Origin: Syntrophomonadaceae bacterium
GTDB lineage: Bacteria > Bacillota > Dethiobacteria > DTU022
Assembly (NCBI GenBank): GCA_007130585.1
Contig: SLSE01000112.1
Location: 1-7,327 of the forward strand
Direction of reading: 5' to 3'
Length of the DNA stretch: 7,327 nucleotides
Position numbers and translations under genes: made by a program. Positions 1 to 5,588 of this stretch are shown here, piece by piece; position 1 is the first letter of the stretch; each line of letters starts with the position of its first letter. The notes under the pieces were generated by a model. It was not told where the DNA came from and searched no databases. It saw only the letters and a list, made by a program, of their open reading frames with translations.

Positions 1-276
1 ATGATGAGCCACCCCTCAATAGAGGAGTGGCAGGTAGAAATGCGAAAACGTAATGACGATCCTTTCGATCTTGATGAAATTTACCTATATGTTGCTACCA
101 CTGGAGAAGTCGATCGCGATAAGCTGGCTGCTGACCTGAAACAAAAAGTGCTCCGGGATACTGAAGTATCCCTGACCGATATTATCTTTAAGAGCGTCCC
201 CGAGCTTGTTTCCCAGCTCGGCATGGAAACCGAGCTTAAAGAAAAAAGAATCCTTGATAACAGGCCCAGCAACTAA
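1..276 (+). CDS. Phenylacetate-CoA ligase-like protein, C-terminal end (5' partial)
   Basis: This is the last 91 codons of an adenylate-forming enzyme of the phenylacetate-CoA ligase (PaaK/CapK) family, which activates a carboxylic acid as acyl-AMP and transfers it to CoA. The visible part corresponds to the small mobile C-terminal domain: a SHPSIEEWQVEMRKRNDDPFDLDE segment is typical of this domain, and the ending ELKEKRILDNRP is a common family terminus and carries the lysines expected near the active site. The frame is open from base 1. The ATGATG at the very edge is best read as internal methionines, because the adenylating N-terminal domain would lie upstream and no ribosome site can be seen. 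The next gene, 34 bases downstream, is a paralog ending in a related DNR motif. The substrate cannot be told. A free-standing C-terminal domain is possible but unlikely. Confidence 0.8.
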   Translation: MMSHPSIEEWQVEMRKRNDDPFDLDEIYLYVATTGEVDRDKLAADLKQKVLRDTEVSLTDIIFKSVPELVSQLGMETELKEKRILDNRPSN

Positions 277-296
277 CTAAAGAGGAATGATCGACG

Positions 297-304
297 AAAG
301 GAGG
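297..304 (+). promoter_or_regulatory. Ribosome binding site fixing the ATG at 311
   Basis: AAAGGAGG lies 6 bases before the ATG at 311. The in-frame ATG at 287 has only AGAGGA directly abutting it, with no spacer, so 311 is the better start. Confidence 0.8.
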
Positions 305-310
305 CAAAGC

Positions 311-1735
311 ATGCAGGCTTGGAGTAAGTTAAGTAAAATGCCGGCACCGGCGATCAGGAAATTGCAAAATGAGCTGCTGCAAAAGATGCTCAGCGAAGAG
401 CTGGCTGTCAGGCATCCTTATTACCGTGAACTGTTTAAAAAGGAAAATATTAATCCGGCTGATATCAAGGGGGTTGAAGATTTAAATAAACTGCCCTTTA
501 CGGATAAAAAAGATGTTCTGGCCCCGGAAGATGATCCCCTGTATCCTAAGAAATTTGTTTTGGAAACACCTGCCGGGGAGGAACAGAAGGGCAAGAAGAA
601 AGGATTCTCCCTGTTCGGTAAAAAAGATACAGGCCCCGATCCAGCCGACTATAAGTTTTTCACCCTGTATTTTACGGCCGGCCGGACAGCAAAGCCTGTT
701 CCCATGGAGTATACTCACTACGACCTTGATAACCTCCGGGAAGCAGGCGCCAGGGCTTTTGACATCCTCGAGCTGACCCGCGACGATACGTTGATCAACG
801 CCTTTACATTTGCCCCGAATGCATATTTCTGGCAAATGTTTTACAGCACCATCGGCACCGGGAGTACAGCCCTGCAGACGGGAGGCGGCAAGGTCCTGGG
901 CATGGAAAAAATCCTGAAAGCCATGGACAGCATGGAAGCCCCTGTCCTGGTCTGCGCTCCGGGTTATGCCAGGTTTGCCCTGCAGACCCTGGATCATTTT
1001 GGTTTTAGCGCCTCCAATCTTGAGCGAATTGTAATCGGAATTGACTATGCCCCGCAGTCCGCCGTGGATAGAATCAGCGGACTGATGAAGGCTGTCGGGG
1101 CTAAGGATACAAAGGTGCAGCGGATGTATTTCGTTTCAGAGGCCAAGTCCGGGTGGGCTGAGTGCGGACCCGGCACCGGTTACCACACCAACCCGGATCA
1201 TGTCCTGGTCGAAGTCGTCGACCCCGAAAGCGGGAAAGTTCTCGGGGAAGGTGAAAAAGGTGAAGTTGTGGTAACCATGCTTGACGGACGGGGAACTGTG
1301 TTTCTGCGCTTCCGGACGGGCGATATTGCCACCGGCGGGATCACTACCGAACCATGTCCTCACTGCAAGCGTACTGTGCCTCGAATCATGGGCGATATAG
1401 AACGCAAAGGCCTTTACCTGGAGCTCCAGGGCAAAGATGGCCCTGTCCGGTTTAACGCCAACAAACTCCGTGAAATGATGTTTGCCCGGGAAGGCGTTCT
1501 GCTCTGGTATGCTGAGATCAACCCCGGTGAATCCGGCGAAAGCGTGAAAGTTGTGCTAAAAGGCACCTCGGGATCGGATGAAGAAAAACTTCTGGTTGCC
1601 GTCCAAGAGGAACTGCAAAATGAATTCAGCGTCCCCCTGGAGGTTGAAAGCAGCACCCTGGATGCGGTTGCCAACAAAATTGGCCTGGAAAAATTCATTA
1701 CAGAACAGGTCATATTTGACAATCGGAGCAGCTAA
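311..1735 (+). CDS. Phenylacetate-CoA ligase family protein with altered active-site motifs
   Basis: A 474-residue member of the PaaK/CapK-like adenylate-forming family, close to the usual length, cytoplasmic, with no signal peptide. Family landmarks in order are YRELF near residue 40, the phosphate-loop region YFTAGRTAKPVPMEYT (about 120-135), LQTGGGKVLG (about 188-197), RFRTGD (333-338), and a CPHC motif (Cys349/Cys352) followed by RTVPRIMGDIER, as in the usual CxxCGRxxPR region. The loop is not the canonical SSGTTGKP form: only single Gly and Lys-Pro positions are kept. The terminus FITEQVIFDNR has Thr and Gln where the neighbouring paralog has the lysines of ELKEKRILDNR. A Lys-rich insert lies at about residues 93-106. 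Acyl-CoA ligase or adenylate activity is therefore a family-level guess; a non-catalytic or altered-substrate role is possible. It probably shares a transcript with the paralog upstream and ends at a hairpin. Confidence 0.85.
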   Translation: MQAWSKLSKMPAPAIRKLQNELLQKMLSEELAVRHPYYRELFKKENINPADIKGVEDLNKLPFTDKKDVLAPEDDPLYPKKFVLETPAGEEQKGKKKGFSLFGKKDTGPDPADYKFFTLYFTAGRTAKPVPMEYTHYDLDNLREAGARAFDILELTRDDTLINAFTFAPNAYFWQMFYSTIGTGSTALQTGGGKVLGMEKILKAMDSMEAPVLVCAPGYARFALQTLDHFGFSASNLERIVIGIDYAPQSAVDRISGLMKAVGAKDTKVQRMYFVSEAKSGWAECGPGTGYHTNPDHVLVEVVDPESGKVLGEGEKGEVVVTMLDGRGTVFLRFRTGDIATGGITTEPCPHCKRTVPRIMGDIERKGLYLELQGKDGPVRFNANKLREMMFAREGVLLWYAEINPGESGESVKVVLKGTSGSDEEKLLVAVQEELQNEFSVPLEVESSTLDAVANKIGLEKFITEQVIFDNRSS

Positions 1736-1757
1736 ATTACCCTGCCCAAGAAAAGCT

Positions 1758-1785
1758 GTAAGCCCCTGCTTAAGCGGGGGCTTAC
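1758..1785 (+). terminator. GC-rich hairpin terminator after the ligase-like gene
   Basis: GTAAGCCCC (1758-1766) pairs perfectly with GGGGCTTAC (1777-1785). The stem extends inward through a T-G wobble and two more pairs to a TTAA loop, giving about 12 bp. The tract after it is only partly T-rich, so intrinsic termination may be incomplete, but the position just after the stop codon and before a promoter fits a terminator. Confidence 0.7.
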
Positions 1786-1803
1786 TTGTCGAATTATTCA
1801 CAA
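1786..1803. promoter_or_regulatory. Candidate Rex operator / Spo0A box
   Basis: TTGTCGAATTATTCACAA is an imperfect 18-bp dyad. Against the Rex consensus TTGTGAA-N4-TTCACAA the right half is perfect and the left half matches 5 of 7. Its left part also contains TGTCGAA (1787-1793), an exact match to the Spo0A box core TGNCGAA. It sits about 15 bp upstream of the -35 of the kinase promoter. A Rex gene is present at 6658. The two readings compete, and binding is inferred only. Confidence 0.4.
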
Positions 1804-1818
1804 GGCAGTGTTTAAAGC

Positions 1819-1847
1819 TTTTCAAGGAAGGCTGATGATGATATAAT
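1819..1847 (+). promoter_or_regulatory. Sigma-A-type promoter for the two-component operon
   Basis: A perfect -10 TATAAT (1842-1847) lies 17 bp after TTTTCA (1819-1824), which matches four of six positions of TTGACA. The predicted transcript would start near 1853-1856. An AGCG-AAA-CGCT mini-hairpin (1853-1863), flanked by TAATT and AATTA, lies right at that point. The expected leader is about 60 bases long. Confidence 0.65.
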
Positions 1848-1880
1848 TGGAAAGCGAAACGCTGTAATTATTTCAATATA

Positions 1881-1898
1881 TTTCAAAAAGTTTTGAAA
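1881..1898. repeat. Perfect inverted repeat in the kinase leader
   Basis: TTTCAAAA (1881-1888) and TTTTGAAA (1891-1898) form a perfect 8-bp inverted repeat around AG. A further TTTCAA copy lies exactly 10 bp upstream at 1871-1876. It sits between the promoter and the ribosome site of the kinase. An operator fits better than an RNA hairpin, because the stem is AT-rich. No known regulator is recognised. Confidence 0.6.
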
Positions 1899-1915
1899 GA
1901 AGGGCAGGTGTTAAC

Positions 1916-3025
1916 TTGAGTAGTTTACCGGAACCAGTTAACCTGGATACAATTGCCAACAATCTTGCCGATGCCGTATTTTTAGTTGATCGGGAGACGA
2001 AAGTGGTCTGGCTGAACCAGGTGGCCGAGGAGTTTTTTCATGCCAGCTTTCAAAAAGCGCGCGGAGAAAAAATAGCCGAATTAACGGCCATTACCAAGCT
2101 GGAAGAGCTGCTGGGAGATGTTTTTGAACAGCAGACTGCGCTGAAATGTTCATATGAAGAAGCCTCAGTTAAAGTAAAAAGACTTGATCAGCGCTACTTT
2201 TTTAAAATCGCAATTAACCCGGTATTTCATCAGGAAAAACTCTGGGGTGCCCTGGTGCAGCTTACCGATGTAACACGCTTTCATGAAATGGAAAAGATTA
2301 AAACAGATTTTGTATCAATCGTTTCGCATGAATTCCGGACCCCGCTCACCACGATCATTGTTGGCGTGGAAATGCTAAAGGAAGGCATGCTGGGTGATCT
2401 TACACCCCGGGGCAAAGAAGTCCTTGAAGCAATCGGGGCCGACTGCGAAAGGCTCAACAGGCTGATTGACAACCTGATGGAGCTTTCCCGCATCGAGTCG
2501 GGCACAATATATGTTGAGGCAGAACCCACCGACGTTAACGACCTGGTCCAGGAAGCTGTGCGTCCGCTTAAAATTCAGTCGGACAAACAGGACATTGAAC
2601 TGATTACGGATCTGCCGCCGGAACTTCCGCCGGTTGCTGCTGATTTCAATAAAGCGGTCTGGGTTCTGGCCAACCTGGTAGGGAACGCCATGCGCTACAC
2701 TGATCCGGGAGGCACTATAACCGTCAGGGTAAGGCAGCGCGGCAAGCGGCTCTTCTTCTCCGTCGAAGATACCGGAAGCGGAATTCCGAAGGAACACCAG
2801 GATAAAATATTCCGCAAGTACGTACAGGTCAGCGGGCCCGGGCGCAAAGGAGCTGGCGGTGTGGGCCTGGGCCTGGCAATTGCGAAGGATATAGTAATGG
2901 CTCATGGTGGTGAAATTTGGGTTGACAGCGAAGTGGGGAAAGGAACTACCTTTACCTTTACTTTTCCGGTGTACATGGGGAACGAATCTGTTACGCTGCC
3001 AGAAGCAGAAACTGAAGGAGGCTAA
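1916..3025 (+). CDS. Soluble PAS-domain sensor histidine kinase
   Basis: A 369-residue cytoplasmic histidine kinase without membrane segments. A PAS domain occupies about residues 8-120 (LDTIANNLADAVFLVD start). It is followed by a HisKA dimerisation domain with phospho-acceptor His138 in SHEFRTPL, and a HATPase domain with N box LANLVGNAMRYT (Asn257), G1 DTGSGI (285-290), F box FRKYVQV and G2 GVGLGLAI (315-322). Glu139 and Thr142 fit the ExxT motif of kinases that also dephosphorylate their partner. The start is TTG, supported by AGGTG (1906-1910) five bases upstream and by the PAS domain beginning right after. All ATP-site motifs look intact. The partner is almost surely the response regulator 3 bp downstream, whose ribosome site lies inside this gene's end. 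The signal is unknown; PAS domains often sense redox state, small ligands or light. Confidence 0.93.
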   Translation: MSSLPEPVNLDTIANNLADAVFLVDRETKVVWLNQVAEEFFHASFQKARGEKIAELTAITKLEELLGDVFEQQTALKCSYEEASVKVKRLDQRYFFKIAINPVFHQEKLWGALVQLTDVTRFHEMEKIKTDFVSIVSHEFRTPLTTIIVGVEMLKEGMLGDLTPRGKEVLEAIGADCERLNRLIDNLMELSRIESGTIYVEAEPTDVNDLVQEAVRPLKIQSDKQDIELITDLPPELPPVAADFNKAVWVLANLVGNAMRYTDPGGTITVRVRQRGKRLFFSVEDTGSGIPKEHQDKIFRKYVQVSGPGRKGAGGVGLGLAIAKDIVMAHGGEIWVDSEVGKGTTFTFTFPVYMGNESVTLPEAETEGG

Positions 3026-3028
3026 AGT

Positions 3029-3400
3029 ATGGGCAAAAAGGTCCTGCTTGTAGAAGATGAAAAAAATGTAATCCTCGGGGTGCGCACCTGCCTTGATGCT
3101 GTCGGTTACGATGTAGAAATAGTCGAAGACGGAGAAGAGGCCTTAAATTCGGTAAGCAGGGAACATCCGGATCTTATTTTGCTTGACCTCCTGCTGCCCA
3201 AGGTAGACGGCTTCGAAGTGCTGAAAACCCTGAAAGACAAAGAAGAGACCAGTACTATCCCGATCATTGTTCTGACCGCAAAAGCTGAAGAAACAGACCG
3301 CCAGAGAGCCATGGATCTGGGGGCGGATGATTATATGACCAAGCCTTTCAAACCCCAGGAATTGTGGGATGTACTGAAAGGTTACCTGCCTGAAGCTTAA
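3029..3400 (+). CDS. Single-domain response regulator (receiver only)
   Basis: A 123-residue protein made only of a receiver domain. The acidic pocket is Glu9/Asp10, the phospho-acceptor is Asp53 in LILLDLLLPKVDG, the switch residue is Thr83 in IVLTAKAEE, and the conserved lysine is Lys105 in MTKPF. No DNA-binding or enzymatic output domain follows, so it must act by protein contact or by passing phosphate on, as CheY and Spo0F do. The sequence style (TIPIIVLTAKAEETDRQRAM) is more like CheY or PhoB receivers than Spo0F. GAAGGAGG (3014-3021) precedes the ATG by 7 bases and lies inside the end of the kinase gene, so the pair is co-translated. A hairpin directly follows. The downstream partner is not in this operon. 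Confidence 0.93.
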   Translation: MGKKVLLVEDEKNVILGVRTCLDAVGYDVEIVEDGEEALNSVSREHPDLILLDLLLPKVDGFEVLKTLKDKEETSTIPIIVLTAKAEETDRQRAMDLGADDYMTKPFKPQELWDVLKGYLPEA

Positions 3401-3433
3401 GGTAGCCGGGCGTAAAATATCTAAACCTGTCAC

Positions 3434-3463
3434 TTAAAGGGCACAGCTCGCTGTGCCCTTTAA
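3434..3463 (+). terminator. Hairpin terminator after the response regulator
   Basis: TTAAAGGGCACAG (3434-3446) pairs perfectly with CTGTGCCCTTTAA (3451-3463) around a CTCG loop, a 13-bp stem. The T run is within the stem's 3' arm, not after it. The nearly symmetrical A/T flanks could let it work in either direction. It closes the two-component operon. Confidence 0.75.
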
Positions 3464-3508
3464 CGAATATATCTACAGCACCGTTTTAACCTTTACAGGA
3501 GGTTTTCC

Positions 3509-4651
3509 ATGTTTGCCAGCAGTCCTGCTTATGAACAGGGTCCGATCCGCCCGCCGAGTGAAGCCGGCAGCCTTCTGCTAAGGCTTACCCGAAACTGCCC
3601 CTGGAACCGTTGCCTGTTCTGCCCTGTTTACAAGGGTGACAAATTTAGCAGGCGCAGCCTCGATGAAATAAAAAATGATATCGGATCGATGGCTGAAGCG
3701 GCAGAGAAAATTAGAATATTATCCCTGGAATCCGGCTTTGGTGGAGAAGTAAACCGCCAGGTGGCGGCGAAAGTTCAAGCCGGGCATCCGGATCTTTTCC
3801 AGGTTGCTTTCTGGTTGTTTCGCGGCGGGGAAAATGTTTTCCTCCAGGATGGAGACAGCCTTTTGCTCCCCGTGGATGACCTGGTCGAGGCATTAAGGTT
3901 CTTAAAGGAAAAATTTCCTTCAATAACCAGGATAACAACCTATGCCCGCTCAAGAACTTTACTGCGCCGCTCCGTTGAAGATTTCAGGCGCCTTAAAAAA
4001 GCGGGATTAAGCCGTATCCATGTCGGGCTGGAAAGCGGCAATGACGCAGTCCTGGAATACATGCAAAAAGGGGTCAGCGGGGCGCAGCATGTTGAGGCCG
4101 GCAAAAGAGTGAAGGCAGCCGGACTGTCTTTAAGCGAATATGTCATCCTGGGGCTGGGAGGCAAGAAAATGTGGCGGGATCATGCCCTTGATTCAGCCCG
4201 GGTATTAAATGCAATCAACCCTGACTATATCAGGGTGAGAACCCTGGCTGTTCCTTCGGCAAGCCCCCTTTATGAAAAAGTACGGAACGGCGAATTTGAA
4301 TTAATGCCCGATGATGATGTTATCAGGGAAGAAAAGTTATTTATTGAAAGGCTGCAGGGCATTGACAGCTATTTTTACAGTGACCATATCCTGAACCTGC
4401 TGGAAGAGGTTAACGGCAAACTGCCGGAAGATAAAAATTCTATGCTCGAAGTAATCGACCGCTACCTGCAGTTGCCTGCTGTTGAAAGAGAACAGTTCTG
4501 CCTGGGCAGAAGAACCGGTTACTTCAGGACAATTGACGACATGCAAAACGCATCTTTATCCAAGCCTGTTGAGAAGAGCTATCGACAGCTGCAGGAAAAG
4601 GGCATCTCTGTAGATGAGTATATAAAAAAACTAATGCTCCGCTTCATTTAA
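3509..4651 (+). CDS. Radical SAM protein with a CX4CX2C cluster, function unknown
   Basis: A 380-residue radical SAM enzyme. The 4Fe-4S ligands are Cys30, Cys35 and Cys38 in TRNCPWNRCLFCPVYKG, a CX4CX2C spacing instead of the classical CX3CX2C but typical of this subfamily. Downstream blocks fit the radical SAM barrel: VFLQDGDSLLLP, ITTYARSRTL, the SAM-contact segment IHVGLESGND, and EYVILGLGG. A C-terminal part (HILNLLEEVNGKLPEDK, then FCLGRRTGYF) is not a recognised accessory domain. There is no cobalamin domain or extra Cys-rich cluster. AGGAGG (3497-3502) lies six bases before the ATG. Homologs are, from memory, widespread in anaerobes and often named only by domain, sometimes as HemN- or Elp3-like; no reaction can be assigned here. 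It heads a probable operon with DUF503 and a tRNA methyltransferase, which weakly suggests RNA or cofactor modification. Confidence 0.9.
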   Translation: MFASSPAYEQGPIRPPSEAGSLLLRLTRNCPWNRCLFCPVYKGDKFSRRSLDEIKNDIGSMAEAAEKIRILSLESGFGGEVNRQVAAKVQAGHPDLFQVAFWLFRGGENVFLQDGDSLLLPVDDLVEALRFLKEKFPSITRITTYARSRTLLRRSVEDFRRLKKAGLSRIHVGLESGNDAVLEYMQKGVSGAQHVEAGKRVKAAGLSLSEYVILGLGGKKMWRDHALDSARVLNAINPDYIRVRTLAVPSASPLYEKVRNGEFELMPDDDVIREEKLFIERLQGIDSYFYSDHILNLLEEVNGKLPEDKNSMLEVIDRYLQLPAVEREQFCLGRRTGYFRTIDDMQNASLSKPVEKSYRQLQEKGISVDEYIKKLMLRFI

Positions 4652-4656
4652 GCGCC

Positions 4657-4664
4657 GGGGGTGA
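4657..4664 (+). promoter_or_regulatory. Ribosome binding site for the TTG-started DUF503 gene
   Basis: GGGGGTGA differs by one base from GGAGGTGA and lies six bases before the TTG at 4671. The GTG inside it (4661) opens a different frame and is taken here as part of the ribosome site, not a start. Confidence 0.65.
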
Positions 4665-4670
4665 ACATTT

Positions 4671-4955
4671 TTGAGGGTTGCAATCTGTTTAATGGAGCTG
4701 CATATTCCGGGCAAGACTTCCCTGAAGGCCAAGCGCCAGGTAATAAAAAGTATAGTTCAGCGTTTACGCAACCAGTTCAATGTTTCGGTTTCAGAAGTCG
4801 GCAGCCAACAGGATCTGTGGCAACGGGCCGATCTCGGCATGGCGGTTGTATGCCACAACGGCGGGGGAGCGGATCGGATCATGGAAAAAATATTTACTTT
4901 TGTGGAACAGGAAAACAGCGTCGAAATAATATCTTCCCGGGTGGAAATATATTAA
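4671..4955 (+). CDS. DUF503 family protein (YlxP-like)
   Basis: A 94-residue protein that matches the DUF503 family end to end: the start RVAICLMELHIPGKTSLKAKRQVIKSIVQRLRNQFNVSVSEV, then QQDLWQRADLGMAVV and a closing VEIISSRVEIY strand. The family is a small ferredoxin-like alpha/beta fold of unclear biochemistry. In many Bacillota the gene (ylxP) lies between infB and rbfA in the nusA translation operon, which suggests a ribosome or RNA role. Here it instead lies 19 bases after a radical SAM gene and 14 bases before a tRNA methyltransferase, so it is a relocated or second copy. The start is TTG, chosen because the family normally begins with this MxVxxxxxELHIP strand and a ribosome site fits. 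No odd residues are seen. Confidence 0.9.
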   Translation: MRVAICLMELHIPGKTSLKAKRQVIKSIVQRLRNQFNVSVSEVGSQQDLWQRADLGMAVVCHNGGGADRIMEKIFTFVEQENSVEIISSRVEIY

Positions 4956-4956
4956 A

Positions 4957-4962
4957 AAGGAG
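4957..4962 (+). promoter_or_regulatory. Ribosome binding site fixing the methyltransferase start at 4970
   Basis: AAGGAG starts just after the DUF503 stop codon and lies seven bases before the ATG at 4970. This favours 4970 over the GTG at 4661 in the same frame. Confidence 0.8.
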
Positions 4963-4969
4963 CAGGACA

Positions 4970-5548
4970 ATGTTTACCATAAAAAAAATAACAGATCTTG
5001 CCCATCATGCTGTAAGGCCGGTGATCCAGGCGGGCGATGTTGTGATAGATGCAACTGCCGGCAACGGGCTGGATACGGTGTTTCTGGCTCAACAGACCGG
5101 CCCCGGCGGACACGTTTATGCTTTTGATATCCAGGAAGAAGCTTTAGAAAGCACCGCTGCTAAGCTGAAGGAGAGTAACCTGGAAAAATGGGTTACCCTG
5201 ATCCTGGACGGGCATGAGAATATGGCGGAGTATGTCAATGGGCCCGTTTCGGTAATTATGTATAACCTGGGATACCTTCCCGGGGCAGGCAGCAGAATAT
5301 CAACCAGGTTCGATACCACACTGCGCAGCTTTCAGCAGGCCCTGGCTTTATTAAAACCGGAAGGGATGATATCGATAGTCCTGTACCCGGGTCACCGGCA
5401 GGGAAAACTGGAGAAAGAAGGGCTGCTGAAGGTGTTTGAAGAACTTCCTCCATCAGAGTACCTTGTACTGCATCAATGCTACCTGAATAAAAGCAGCGAA
5501 CCTCCCGAACTGGTTGTAATCCAGAAGATACTTTTTCCAGGCAGCTGA
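4970..5548 (+). CDS. mnmM: tRNA mnm5(s2)U methyltransferase, MnmM/YtqB family
   Basis: A 192-residue class I SAM-dependent methyltransferase of the YtqB family, earlier called putative rRNA methylase. Family signatures are the SAM-binding loop VVIDATAGNGLDTVFLA (24-40), acidic AFDIQ after strand 2, the DGHENM segment (80-85), the hallmark NLGYLPG (99-105), and LYPGH (138-142). B. subtilis YtqB was identified as MnmM, which methylates the 5-aminomethyl group of wobble uridine in tRNAs to complete mnm5(s2)U in Gram-positive bacteria; the assignment here is by family. The length matches the family. The frame is open back to 4661 but the extension overlaps DUF503 out of frame and looks like noise, so the start at 4970 is used. 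It is followed after 27 bases by the polyprenyl synthase gene, probably in the same operon. Confidence 0.88.
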   Translation: MFTIKKITDLAHHAVRPVIQAGDVVIDATAGNGLDTVFLAQQTGPGGHVYAFDIQEEALESTAAKLKESNLEKWVTLILDGHENMAEYVNGPVSVIMYNLGYLPGAGSRISTRFDTTLRSFQQALALLKPEGMISIVLYPGHRQGKLEKEGLLKVFEELPPSEYLVLHQCYLNKSSEPPELVVIQKILFPGS

Positions 5549-5574
5549 TAACCTGAAAAGGGTTTTACTCAGGA

Positions 5575-5588
5575 TTTGTCGAAAAAGT
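5575..5588. promoter_or_regulatory. Spo0A-box-like site at the polyprenyl synthase start
   Basis: TTTGTCGAAAAAGT contains TGTCGAA (5577-5583) in the T/A-rich setting of the Spo0A box consensus. It overlaps the doubtful TTG start at 5576. If translation begins downstream, it would lie in an 87-base leader. No convincing -10/-35 was found beside it, so function is speculative. Confidence 0.25.

Noticed and set aside
287..310. Earlier ATG start (287) for the ligase-like gene
   Set aside because: AGAGGA abuts the ATG without spacer, while AAAGGAGG is ideally placed for the ATG at 311.
482..997. Long open frame on the minus strand opposite the ligase-like gene (171 codons)
   Set aside because: No recognisable domain, and the + strand frame carries clear family motifs.
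2375..2905. Long open frame on the minus strand opposite the kinase (176 codons)
   Set aside because: It is antisense to a well-supported HisKA/HATPase gene, shows no family motif and no operon context; it reflects codon bias of the + strand gene.
3029..3400. Receiver protein as a true Spo0F
   Set aside because: Size fits but the sequence around the Thr and Lys switch residues is of general CheY/PhoB type; a sporulation role cannot be read from sequence.
3464..3508. Promoter for the radical SAM operon
   Set aside because: AT-rich TATATC (3468-3473) is present but its -35 region falls within the terminator stem and does not match; a promoter must be assumed but none can be pointed out.
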